Shown piece by piece: positions 16,812 to 24,494 of a stretch of DNA of 64,000 bases. The notes under the pieces are model-generated. The model did not search any database. It was given only the letters and a program-made list of their open reading frames with translations, and had not been told where the DNA came from. Made by a program: the position numbers and the translations under genes. Position 1 is the stretch's first letter; the number at the start of each line of letters is the position of its first letter. The stretch comes from Saprospiraceae bacterium (GTDB lineage Bacteria > Bacteroidota > Bacteroidia > Chitinophagales > Saprospiraceae). The DNA lies in contig JADKFX010000001.1 of the NCBI GenBank assembly GCA_016717265.1, positions 2,554,501 through 2,618,500 of the forward strand. Direction: 5' to 3'.

Positions 16812-16934
16812 TTACGATTTTTTCTGAGATGGTTTCTTAGATAATTTTTTTGGCTTAACAATTTTTGGAGCCAATGAAGGTGCTGCATCCGGTCTTGGTG
16901 GAATTACAATTCTTCTGCGATTTCTAACACTCAT
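16812..16934 (-). CDS. 40-residue basic, proline-rich peptide
   Basis: ATG at 16934 to TAA at 16812. The peptide begins MSVRNRRRIVIPPRP and ends in a Lys/Ser tail (KLSKKPSQKKS). Too short for ordinary ORF lists but it fills the gap between two structural genes in the same orientation and shares the strong basic bias of the 16518 product. Confidence 0.55.
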   Translation of the reverse strand: MSVRNRRRIVIPPRPDAAPSLAPKIVKPKKLSKKPSQKKS

Positions 16935-16960
16935 GGTTTTAATGTTTTATTTTGATTAAT

Positions 16961-17476
16961 TTATTTTCTTAAAAAGATGAACAATAACACGAGAGCTGCA
17001 CCTCCAATAATTAAATTTTTATTTAATCCTAAACTAGCTTCATCAGTAGCTTTTTTTGCATTATTGGTTTGCTCAAGTATTTTCTTTTGCTCATTTAATT
17101 TTTCCTCCAAAAGTTTTCTTTCAGCTTCAATTTTTTGAAGCTCACTAGATTTACGCAATTCATTGAGTTCATCCAGTGTATATTCAACTCCCCATTTTTT
17201 ACTCCAATTATCCCAGTTGCCTTCTTTTAATGAATCTATATTCCAATTATCAATAATTTTTCCTTCTTCAAAAACTCTTAACCAAGGATATTTTGTAACT
17301 CCTATTACTGATATATCGGTTCTTGTAAAGGCTTCTTTATCTACATTTATAACTTTAAATGATAGATTTTTATAGAACTGTATTTCATTATTTATAAACT
17401 GAATCACTCTTTGTGATTCAGCCCAATTTGAGGACTTAATGTAATTGTCGTCTATAATAAAAACGATTTGTCTCAT
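16961..17476 (-). CDS. Thioredoxin-like fold without CxxC, coiled coil, tail anchor
   Basis: 171 residues. Residues 1-80 have thioredoxin-fold strands and the conserved cis-proline context (VTKYPWLRVFEEGKIIDNW), but the CxxC is absent (the NWAES region occupies its place). A long coiled coil follows (about 98-140) and then a C-terminal membrane helix (about 152-169, ending FLRK). This is the second tail-anchored thioredoxin-fold protein of the unit (see 6836). It overlaps the 17473 gene by four bases, so the two products may form a complex. Confidence 0.6.
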   Translation of the reverse strand: MRQIVFIIDDNYIKSSNWAESQRVIQFINNEIQFYKNLSFKVINVDKEAFTRTDISVIGVTKYPWLRVFEEGKIIDNWNIDSLKEGNWDNWSKKWGVEYTLDELNELRKSSELQKIEAERKLLEEKLNEQKKILEQTNNAKKATDEASLGLNKNLIIGGAALVLLFIFLRK

Positions 17477-19146
17477 TTTGATTTTAATAATGATGGTACA
17501 ATAAATAATGCAGCACCCCCAACAAGTGCATATGGCAAATACTTTGAAAAACTTCCTAAGCCTGAGCTACTTGATGATTCAATAAAATCTTTATAATCAG
17601 CTGAAAAATCCGGTGTAGCAGCTCCTGGTAATTTGGATTGTAATTGAATTCTTTTACTTTCATTCATTTGTTGCATCAGTAATGAAAAAGCACTGATTGC
17701 AGTAATTAAGGCCCCGATAATTTTTACAATTGCAACCGCAACCACAGATATTGGTTCTCCAATGCTTGGTCCTGAATAATTTTGAATGGCAGCATCCTTT
17801 AAAACTTTAATTGCATCACCTGGTGTGATCCCAATCTCATTAGGTAATTTCAAACCTGAGTTAGTTCTTAATATTCCATTTTCGCACATTAAGCGAATAT
17901 TAGATCGATCGATATGAGCAAGCTGCCCAATGGTAGCAATTCCTGTTTTATGAAGTACAGATTTAGTGGCAACAATGTTAGTTGCAGAATTTGCATCTGT
18001 AATAAATTCATAGAGTAAATGATGTGCAGATTTATCAAAACTCTTTGCCGTCAATTCAGCAAACTCATTGGATAAAGCACATTCATTAAGATCCTTTTTC
18101 AGATCATTTTGAAAGTTTAATAATTCAAATCTTCTGTCTTCTTCTGAACGAGTTAAACCTCCTTTAAATACTTTACTATTTAGTAGGTTAAATTCATTCA
18201 GAAGCTTCTGATATTCATTGCTTATAAGATCCTTACAATTTTTAGGATATAATTTAGGCTTATTATATTCCAAAGTACCAATACCACTAAGCTTAAAGTT
18301 AGTACCACTAATTCTGGTATTTTGAGAAGCTTTTTGAATTTGTGCAATCAAATCATTCAAACGAGAATCAACATAACCGGTAGGTAGTGTATTATCGTAA
18401 TGAAATGAACCACGACGCGCTCTGAATATTAAATTACGAGCTTTTTGAAGGATACCATCAGGATCTCCATAGTAACGCATTAATATTACGATTTGATCAT
18501 CTAGCAGTTCAAGTGTAAGAGCGCCTTCTGTAAGACCTGCAGGAATAATATTACGACTAGGTGCAGCCTGACGAGGTGCATCAGCAATACGTTGTGTACG
18601 TGTTGGTTTAGCTTTAAAGTTAACCATTGGTACACCATGTAAATGAACAATTCTAGTCACGCGATCCCATTTTTTATAAAACTCTACCTCTTCATCAAAA
18701 GTGTCATGCACACTATCCAAAATCACTTCTCTATTATTGAGTGTAGCGACTATGTACACGTGTGTTGGTTCTTCACTGCGGCCATAAGCTGCAAATCGAT
18801 ACCGGTATTTTATACCTAAGCATTTCAAGACACTAGCAAGGAAGAGACTGAAACTTTTGCAATCTCCGTAACCGTCTTTCCATGTTACCCGAGGATCTTT
18901 TACTTTCTCGAGTCCTGGCCGGTCGGCAACGTACCGGATATTATTATGGACAAATGACCAGAGGTCATAGAGTCCTGCATATGATTTTTCAAACTGTGAA
19001 GCAAAATCACACATATATTGACCAAGTTTATTGTCGGCCATCAGTATGACTTTTATGATATCCCAGGTACCACCATCTTCATAATATGTTTTGCGCACTC
19101 CATCCGGTTTTGGGATGGCCCGGGTATCAAGTGCCGCTTGGATCAT
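17473..19146 (-). CDS. Transglutaminase-like cysteine peptidase with membrane tail
   Basis: 557 residues. Transglutaminase-like domain at about 55-155 with full triad: Cys96 (GYGDCKSFSLF), His129 (EPTHVYIVA) and Asp144 (VILDSVHD). A helical middle part follows, including an HhH-like segment (IGQLAHIDRSNIRLM). Membrane helices lie near 465-490 and 535-552. Such peptidases or cross-linkers may mature virion proteins or act on the cell envelope. It overlaps both the LEA2-like gene (19143) and the thioredoxin-like gene (16961), so the trio is translationally linked. Confidence 0.75.
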   Translation of the reverse strand: MIQAALDTRAIPKPDGVRKTYYEDGGTWDIIKVILMADNKLGQYMCDFASQFEKSYAGLYDLWSFVHNNIRYVADRPGLEKVKDPRVTWKDGYGDCKSFSLFLASVLKCLGIKYRYRFAAYGRSEEPTHVYIVATLNNREVILDSVHDTFDEEVEFYKKWDRVTRIVHLHGVPMVNFKAKPTRTQRIADAPRQAAPSRNIIPAGLTEGALTLELLDDQIVILMRYYGDPDGILQKARNLIFRARRGSFHYDNTLPTGYVDSRLNDLIAQIQKASQNTRISGTNFKLSGIGTLEYNKPKLYPKNCKDLISNEYQKLLNEFNLLNSKVFKGGLTRSEEDRRFELLNFQNDLKKDLNECALSNEFAELTAKSFDKSAHHLLYEFITDANSATNIVATKSVLHKTGIATIGQLAHIDRSNIRLMCENGILRTNSGLKLPNEIGITPGDAIKVLKDAAIQNYSGPSIGEPISVVAVAIVKIIGALITAISAFSLLMQQMNESKRIQLQSKLPGAATPDFSADYKDFIESSSSSGLGSFSKYLPYALVGGAALFIVPSLLKSK

Positions 19147-19592
19147 GCATTAAAAGGATTGATGTTTACATCGATAGGAATCGAAAGTGATTCATATGCC
19201 AAACTACCTTTTAAGCGAAGGCTTGACAGATATTCACCACGTTTGATAATATCTGCAATGCTTAATCCTATTTTCTGAAAATCTATAAAACTGTCAATTG
19301 CAATAATTGAAATACGGTTTGGCTCTATCACTACACTGCGATTAATTATAACAGGTGCTACAGGGCTAGCCCCATAGACGATATAACCGTTAAAGCCTTG
19401 TAGTGGAATAGCCAGGCTTGTATTATTTTGGATGTGAAGATTTGCTGTGACGGAAACTCCATTGAAGCTTATGGAGCCAAACTTTACCGTAGCTTTTACA
19501 AGCGAAAGGTTATTGGCAACCTTTTTGGCTATGCTGGTAACAAGAATGTACCCGATAAAAAATAAACCGACGAATGAAAGTACGTTCTTCAA
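19143..19592 (-). CDS. Membrane-anchored LEA type 2/WHy-like protein
   Basis: 149 residues from a TTG start. N-terminal membrane helix (about 3-22) followed by a LEA2-type immunoglobulin-like domain (VKFGSISFNGVSVTANLHIQN; GNxxIQN pattern, SIPIDVNINPF at the end). LEA2 domains occur in envelope and virion-linked proteins. It overlaps the peptidase gene by four bases. A promoter-proximal direct repeat lies directly upstream (19597-19629). Confidence 0.65.
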   Translation of the reverse strand: MKNVLSFVGLFFIGYILVTSIAKKVANNLSLVKATVKFGSISFNGVSVTANLHIQNNTSLAIPLQGFNGYIVYGASPVAPVIINRSVVIEPNRISIIAIDSFIDFQKIGLSIADIIKRGEYLSSLRLKGSLAYESLSIPIDVNINPFNA

Positions 19593-19596
19593 CAGC

Positions 19597-19629
19597 TAAT
19601 TACATTTTATAAGAATTAATTACATTTTA
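19597..19629. repeat. Direct repeat TAATTACATTTTA x2, operator candidate
   Basis: Two exact 13-bp copies at 19597-19609 and 19617-19629, 20 bp apart (two helical turns), directly upstream of the TTG of the LEA2-like gene. The same core, written AAAATGTAATTA on the other strand, recurs at other intergenic places of both elements. Confidence 0.55.
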
Positions 19630-19709
19630 CAAGCGATATTTCTATCGAATCAAATAATATGTAATATTAATATACTATATATGTAATTGAAGAAAACTGC
19701 GAATTAATA

Positions 19710-19964
19710 CTAAATAATCCTTCTAAGGAGTGGTTCCAAACGAAAGTATGTGATGATTCGTTTGGTTTTAAGAGCATCAAATTTACGGATCCGGTGGTAC
19801 TCAGCCTCCGTAATTTCAAGCTCTGCAAGAGCTTTATCAGTAAAATATTGCAATTTAAGGGAGCGATAATCAAGATGACCACCAGGGTGATCGAGGCCAA
19901 AACACAAGCAGAGCTGCTTTTTGGTTAACGTTTTAGGAAGTATATATTGGTAAGGAGCGGCCAA
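19710..19964 (-). CDS. Small soluble protein, first gene of the late unit
   Basis: 84 residues from a TTG at 19964. Begins MAAPYQYILPKTLTKKQLC, mixed helix, basic C-terminus. A -7 box inside a perfect palindrome (19981-20004) lies at the right distance upstream, supporting this start. Composition suggests a regulator or small DNA-binding protein, but no HTH is obvious. No known family. Confidence 0.6.
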   Translation of the reverse strand: MAAPYQYILPKTLTKKQLCLCFGLDHPGGHLDYRSLKLQYFTDKALAELEITEAEYHRIRKFDALKTKRIITYFRLEPLLRRII

Positions 19965-19980
19965 TAATTACATTTTTGTG

Positions 19981-20004
19981 ATACAAATATAACAATATTT
20001 GTAT
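19981..20004 (-). promoter_or_regulatory. Promoter overlapped by a perfect 10-bp palindrome (operator)
   Basis: ATACAAATAT (19981-19990), AACA, ATATTTGTAT (19995-20004). The minus-strand -7 element TATATTTG (19984-19991) lies within it, and transcription would start near 19977, just before the TTG at 19964. A repressor dimer bound here would block the promoter of the late unit. Confidence 0.6.
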
Positions 20005-20044
20005 ATATAACTATAATTAGAAATATATTTGTATAGATTTATTT

Positions 20045-20233
20045 TTAACTACCATTATAGCAAATTAAAACTGATGCCACATAAGCATCTGAGTTATTCT
20101 GATGTAAAGAATGTGAAATACTAATAGTATTTATAGCCTCCCTATATTTAAAAAAATCAATTAATTGTTCATTAATTTGATTCATTGCAACTTTAGGGTC
20201 TTTATCTTTTGTAATAAAGTTTTGTATTACCAT
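20045..20233 (-). CDS. 62-residue hypothetical protein
   Basis: ATG start, mixed polar sequence with a helical middle (QINEQLIDFFKYREAIN) and a beta C-terminus. Stands alone between the late-unit promoter and the 20321 gene. No motif recognised. Confidence 0.4.
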   Translation of the reverse strand: MVIQNFITKDKDPKVAMNQINEQLIDFFKYREAINTISISHSLHQNNSDAYVASVLICYNGS

Positions 20234-20320
20234 GGTTTTGTTTTTTTAAATATAGTTTAAAATTAATGCGAAGCATGAAATGTAAAGAATCACATTTTTA
20301 TGTATAACAATATAAATAAA

Positions 20321-21061
20321 TTAACCATTCAACTTATTTCTATTACTTAATTCCTTATCAAATTCTTTTAATGCACCTATTAAAGGTGTTGAATAAGCAG
20401 TTAATCTATTTTGAATAAGATTTGTATTACGATATATTAATAATCCAATTATTATAGAACAGAGCAAAGGCAAAACCCCAATAACAGTAATAGCAAATAA
20501 ATTGGTATATACCGGGAATTTATTAGTTATATAATCAGTAAAATCAAATATAGTATTGAAAGGATAAAAAATAGATAAAATTAAAATTAAAAATAATAAT
20601 ACATGTCTAACCTTTTCAATAATATGAAAAGTACTTACTATGCAAATTACAAAAAAGAAGAAGTAAACACAAGCAATATTTTTAATCAGCCACACGTAAA
20701 TCTTTCCATCTTCCCACTCTATTCCAATAGCAAATAGAGTATATAAAATTAACAAGGACGAAACTCCACTCATGACCATGATAATTTCTCTAATCTCATT
20801 GTAACTTGCAATAAGTTTATCTTTTTGAGTTTCTAAAAATATAATATCATTTGGATTTAATATTTTAATATTGGCCGTTTCTATTCCTTGGTCAATTATT
20901 AATTGATTTGCAGATTTGATTTCATTATTAACTTTGTAAAAATTATTGTTAAGATTTTCAATTTTCATTGATAGTATATCTCTTATTTGCTTTATGCCAC
21001 TATAGGCAAGATTAATACCTCCTAGTATTTCAATAAAAGAAGAACTGTCAAGTAGTTTCAT
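20321..21061 (-). CDS. Four-helix membrane protein, unknown
   Basis: 246 residues. N-terminal about 75 residues are a soluble, coiled-coil-like part; four membrane helices follow (about 95-118, 122-146, 148-170, 190-212); the C-terminus is polar. It lies 7 bp after the PLD-like gene on the same strand, forming a three-gene group with the HicB-like gene. A soluble sensor beside a multi-helix effector is a typical abortive-infection layout, but no defence family is recognised. Confidence 0.6.
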   Translation of the reverse strand: MKLLDSSSFIEILGGINLAYSGIKQIRDILSMKIENLNNNFYKVNNEIKSANQLIIDQGIETANIKILNPNDIIFLETQKDKLIASYNEIREIIMVMSGVSSLLILYTLFAIGIEWEDGKIYVWLIKNIACVYFFFFVICIVSTFHIIEKVRHVLLFLILILSIFYPFNTIFDFTDYITNKFPVYTNLFAITVIGVLPLLCSIIIGLLIYRNTNLIQNRLTAYSTPLIGALKEFDKELSNRNKLNG

Positions 21062-21067
21062 TTTAAA

Positions 21068-21613
21068 TTATTTCAACAAAATGCTTTCCTTTAATAAGTT
21101 TCTAAAGATATTGGATATAATTAATGTTCTTTTTTCATCATTAAAGGAACACATTGCTTTATGCGTAGCACTTTCTGTTTCGTAACGAAACATTTGTTTA
21201 TCTGCAATGCAGAAATTTAAATTAATATTATCGGTATTATTCTTAATATGCCAAATTTTTACTAACCCATAATCAACATAATCTAATAATATTTGCATTC
21301 CTTTTGAAACATTAATACTAACACATTTTTCATCATCAACTATGATTGTGAAATTTACACTTTTAGATAAGGCCATTTTTAACCCGTCAATATAATTATC
21401 TTCATTTGAAATTTCGCCTGAGAAATTATTTGCCTTTATATAGACATTATTTTTTGCACATGAAAATATTTTTCCAAGTACAATTGCAGCAAATTTAGAA
21501 CCCCTATTTGGAAAAACTATAGGTGATTTTGAATTTGCCAATAATTCAACTTTTGCCATAAATGACAATAAATCCTCTTCTTTAGGATTAATGATTATTT
21601 TAGAATTATCCAT
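21068..21613 (-). CDS. PLD-like fold protein lacking HKD motifs
   Basis: 181 residues. The pattern VLGKIFSCAKNNVYIKANNFSGE, a middle VNFTIIVDDE, and FCIADKQMFRYETE followed by CSFNDEKRT matches, as I remember it, a family of small phospholipase-D-fold proteins of Bacteroidota often annotated hypothetical. The HxK residues of active PLD nucleases are not seen, so it may bind rather than cut. Middle gene of the 20321-21846 group. Confidence 0.5.
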   Translation of the reverse strand: MDNSKIIINPKEEDLLSFMAKVELLANSKSPIVFPNRGSKFAAIVLGKIFSCAKNNVYIKANNFSGEISNEDNYIDGLKMALSKSVNFTIIVDDEKCVSINVSKGMQILLDYVDYGLVKIWHIKNNTDNINLNFCIADKQMFRYETESATHKAMCSFNDEKRTLIISNIFRNLLKESILLK

Positions 21614-21630
21614 AATTTTATTATAGTGAT

Positions 21631-21846
21631 TTATTGTTTATTATTTTCTATTGTGTATTGAAAATAAGTATTAACCATTTCATCAAGACTTGAAATAGCT
21701 TCTTCTTGATTATTGCCATATCCTAAAATATCAAGTGAAGGCAAATTTGCATAGAAAATATCATCTTCTTCAAATAGAACTAAAGGAACATCCATGGAAA
21801 TTGTAGCTGAATTTCCTTTATGTAGGATTTTTATGATATCAGCCAT
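21631..21846 (-). CDS. HicB-like antitoxin-type protein
   Basis: 71 residues from the ATG at 21846 (an upstream in-frame ATG adds ten basic residues). The fold pattern VPLVLFEEDDIFYANLPSLDILGYGNNQEEAISSLDEMV matches HicB/UPF0150 partial RNase H-fold domains. No adjacent HicA (small dsRBD with G-x-H) is visible; the neighbours are the PLD-like and membrane proteins, so this may be an antitoxin or immunity module with an unusual partner. Confidence 0.6.
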   Translation of the reverse strand: MADIIKILHKGNSATISMDVPLVLFEEDDIFYANLPSLDILGYGNNQEEAISSLDEMVNTYFQYTIENNKQ

Positions 21847-22065
21847 GAATTGTTTAGATTTTGAACGTCTTAGCAAAAGTACTACAGAGTAAACAAATTT
21901 ATCAAATTTTTTAATAGATGATTAATAACCAGTCATTTAACGACAATCCCCTCCACTCAAGTATTTTTCTCCATTTTTGATACAACTATAACACATTCAA
22001 CAAATTAAATGCCAAAATGATTGAAATTCTATCAATCATTAACCAAGCATTATACAGGGCATATA

Positions 22066-22099
22066 TAAAAAAGGATCCTAGCTGTATGCCAGGATCCTT
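22066..22099 (-). terminator. Intrinsic terminator after the 22124 gene
   Basis: AAGGATCCT (22071-22079) pairs with AGGATCCTT (22091-22099); the A-run 22066-22072 becomes the U-tract on the minus transcript. Confidence 0.8.
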
Positions 22100-22123
22100 G
22101 CTAAAGACATTCTGTGACTGTTT

Positions 22124-22402
22124 TTAAGACTTAGGACCCATTAAATCAAATACTGTTTTACTTAGAGCTTCCATTTTAGCGAGATACTCTTTTGTAAGCC
22201 GGTATGAAGTAACCAGATCTGCACGCTGCATACAGTCTAGATCACTCAGGTCAGGCGCTGTCATAGCCATAAAGAAAAGCTCGTCGAGATCTTCTAAAAA
22301 GCCTCCTGGTCTTGCCAATTGAAAATAATCGCGTGTAGCGGTTTCTAAAGTCTCAGGATGTGTAGCGGATCCTGTTTCGCTCTGTGAATTTGTGGTTGTC
22401 AT
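22124..22402 (-). CDS. Small helical protein, relative of the 25817 product
   Basis: 92 residues, acidic, helical. The central pattern DLDELFFMAMTAPD-x10-R-x6-S-x6-L matches DLHELFILAASSED-x10-R-x5-S in the protein at 25817, so the element carries at least two members. No annotated family is known to me. It lies between the repeat block (22612-22987) and its own terminator; the gap upstream also contains part of a palindromic stretch. Confidence 0.55.
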   Translation of the reverse strand: MTTTNSQSETGSATHPETLETATRDYFQLARPGGFLEDLDELFFMAMTAPDLSDLDCMQRADLVTSYRLTKEYLAKMEALSKTVFDLMGPKS

Positions 22403-22611
22403 ACAAATACATTTTAAAAGTGAATAATATAGGCACGGTCACTGACAACCACCTGTTATGCAATAACAGAAGAGCTTCCGGACTCTCACCGGTATGCCAT
22501 GCCTTGTTCTTGAAATTTAACTTTTGAAAATAATGCATAATAAATGGTTGTCGATACAAATTTATAACAATCCACAATCCTGAAGCAAAATATTTTGTTA
22601 AATTTTATTTT

Positions 22612-22987
22612 GTTTTTGGGTGAAAATGCAAAATATCTATTCCACCGCTTCTCAGCCAAAACCACAGAAATCTCACGCGACTGACGAAAAGTTTTTGGGA
22701 AACTGAGTTTTTGGGTAAGAAAATAAAGTTTTTGGGAATTCTCCCAAAAACTATTCTATTATAATACTATTTCTCCCAAAAACTTTTTAATTTCTCCCAA
22801 AAACTTTTGCTGTTTTAAATATATTAAAAATTGATAATCAAGCAAGTAATGTTTTGAAAAGTGGGTTTCTCCCAAAAACCCAAAAACTTTTGACCAGTTG
22901 AGTAAAAAGCCCTTTTTTTGTTACTTTTTAGTTAATTTGACTAAAATTTCTCCCAAGAACACTCCCAAAAACATTTGAGTTTTTGGG
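22612..22987. repeat. Array of 12 GTTTTTGGG/CCCAAAAAC repeats, origin candidate
   Basis: Eleven exact and one variant 9-mer lie at 22612, 22691, 22707, 22728, 22743, 22775, 22796, 22871, 22879, 22952 (CCCAAGAAC), 22964 and 22979; five point one way, seven the other. Several have the longer form TTTCTCCCAAAAACTTTT. Spacing is irregular, so this is not CRISPR. There is no credible ORF from 22580 to 23290. A similar but decayed array at 37992-38231 also sits beside a paralogue of the 23294 gene, which suggests a conserved replication origin or control region. Confidence 0.7.
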
Positions 22988-23194
22988 TGAAAACGGCAAA
23001 AACATAGCTTTTACCCAGAAACTTTTCAATTTTGACCATTTTGAGTCTGTTTCAAAACACATTTTTAATGCAAATAAATGTACTTGAAATTCAGAATATA
23101 AATGATAACCTGTATAAAAAACACAGAATTATATTTGGTTCAAAAAATCCGAAGTTTCCTTATCCTCGTAACTGAAGTTATCGGATTGCTGGGT

Positions 23195-23279
23195 CGGCCA
23201 TTGGCCGTTTTGGAAAATGGAGATTGGTGTCTTCAATGAATTGAAGACGGTTTTTATCTGATCACCTGGCGGTGATCAG
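23195..23279. terminator. Cluster of three hairpins after the exonuclease-like gene
   Basis: CGGCC-ATT-GGCCG (23195-23207), GTCTTCAA-TGAA-TTGAAGAC (23229-23248) and CTGATCACC-TGGC-GGTGATCAG (23258-23279), all perfect. They lie directly downstream of the minus gene ending at 23294 and next to the repeat array. One of them may terminate transcription; the series could also be a structured origin region. Confidence 0.55.
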
Positions 23280-23293
23280 CGAGATGTTGACAG

Positions 23294-23788
23294 CTAAACG
23301 AGTCTGCAAGTGAGTATTTGCTCGTCTGTAAGATCAAAGCGCCTGCAGATGATCTGGAAGAGTTTACGAAGGTTTACAACATCTTCTTGATTGTAGATGA
23401 TAACATGTTTGCGCTTTTCGAGATTAAACCAGTCTTTCCAAATGGTGAATACACTGGTTTTGTATTTACGCTTTTGCCGGCCGACGGCATAAAGTTGCTC
23501 GATGTAAGCAAGTTTATAACTTGATAGTCCTGGTAAAACCTGCCTAAACAGTTTGAGTGCATTTATGCAGATATAATCATTGCGAAGCTCCATGCCAAAA
23601 TGCTTTTCCAGATATGCAATGTCTGGTCCATAAATGATGATGTATTTTACTCCCTTCAACAGTGCGATAAAAGCTTTTTGGTTTAGCCTAGACTCGTACA
23701 ATGCACCAGATCTGCCATCTGCAAAAGCATATCCTAATAGAAAAATGTTTTGATCAAGTGTCCATTCTGCATCAAGGTAAAGGGTCAT
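23294..23788 (-). CDS. RNase H-fold DEDDy exonuclease-like protein
   Basis: 164 residues. Motif I LYLDAEW (Asp6, Glu8), middle motif IIYGPDIAYLE and last motif YNQEDVV (Tyr-x3-Asp) make a compact DEDDy set, as in YprB-type RNase H-like proteins. It would process nucleic acid ends in replication or recombination of the element. The last gene before the repeat array and hairpins. A paralogue of identical length sits at 38316-38810 beside the second array. Confidence 0.7.
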   Translation of the reverse strand: MTLYLDAEWTLDQNIFLLGYAFADGRSGALYESRLNQKAFIALLKGVKYIIIYGPDIAYLEKHFGMELRNDYICINALKLFRQVLPGLSSYKLAYIEQLYAVGRQKRKYKTSVFTIWKDWFNLEKRKHVIIYNQEDVVNLRKLFQIICRRFDLTDEQILTCRLV

Positions 23789-23805
23789 AGTGTGGGGATT
23801 ATAAT

Positions 23806-23850
23806 ATTAAAAAAAGGCAGGCTACTTTGTCTACTAAAGTTTTGCCTGCC
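23806..23850 (-). terminator. Terminator of the 25424-23883 operon
   Basis: GGCAGGC (23816-23822) pairs with GCCTGCC (23844-23850); A-run 23809-23815 is the U-tract on the minus strand, 33 bp after the operon's last gene. Confidence 0.75.
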
Positions 23851-23882
23851 TCCGTTTGTAATCTGACTTAGATTATTCTTGA

Positions 23883-24494
23883 CTAGATTACCCAGCCTGT
23901 TTTTGGCCGGAATTCTACTTTTTGTTTTCCGTTTTTATCCTGGTACCAGATAGTTTGCCAGTTAGCTTTTTTAAATGTAAGTACATGAGTCCAGGATCCT
24001 GGTATATTACGCATATCAGCAAGTATTCCATTCACAGGAGATTTTGCCAAAACTTCTATTGGTAATGCCGGCAATGAAAATGGCTTAACCAGAAAAGAAA
24101 TTACTTTATAATCTTTTGCAAGTTTTAAAGCAATCGCATCAAGACCAGCTTTGATTTCATAATATTGAGGAATGATGATACCATCTTGACGTGCATAGGA
24201 TGCATACGCATGATGTTGATTTTCTAACCAAAGATCTTGATATCCATTGGTGAGTGTTCCTTCATAAGCAAAAAAGATTTCGATACTATCTTTTGTGCTG
24301 GATCCAAAACCACGTGCAGTAATGATTTTAGCTGCAGGTATTCCACAAGCAATTAAAAATCCTGTAACCCAATCATTGTTGATATTATCGATTCCAACAC
24401 TAACTGATTTTCCAAGATATTTAAATGCGACTACTTCATTTGGTGAATAGTCGTATGCAGTTTTGTAAATAAGATTTCCTGTGACAAAATTCAT
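23883..24494 (-). CDS. Hypothetical protein, last gene of small operon
   Basis: 203 residues, soluble alpha/beta. Contains KDSIEIFFAYEGTLTNGYQ and ends in a Trp-rich segment (WQTIWYQDKNGKQKVEF). No nuclease or binding motif recognised. ATGA overlap with the 24491 gene shows it is cotranslated within the operon beginning at 25424. No counterpart exists in the second copy, where a cargo segment replaces it. Confidence 0.55.
   Translation of the reverse strand: MNFVTGNLIYKTAYDYSPNEVVAFKYLGKSVSVGIDNINNDWVTGFLIACGIPAAKIITARGFGSSTKDSIEIFFAYEGTLTNGYQDLWLENQHHAYASYARQDGIIIPQYYEIKAGLDAIALKLAKDYKVISFLVKPFSLPALPIEVLAKSPVNGILADMRNIPGSWTHVLTFKKANWQTIWYQDKNGKQKVEFRPKTGWVI

Noticed and set aside
6232..19964. 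Tailed prophage structural module
   Set aside because: No terminase, portal, protease, HK97-type capsid, tube, tape measure or baseplate genes seen.
6232..19964. Conjugative transfer operon
   Set aside because: No relaxase, TraG/VirD4 or T4SS ATPase motif found.
22612..22987. CRISPR array
   Set aside because: Repeats are only 9 bp, occur in both orientations at irregular spacing, and no cas gene is near.
22612..22987. Telomere-like G-rich repeats
   Set aside because: Not tandem, spaced tens of bases apart and in both directions.
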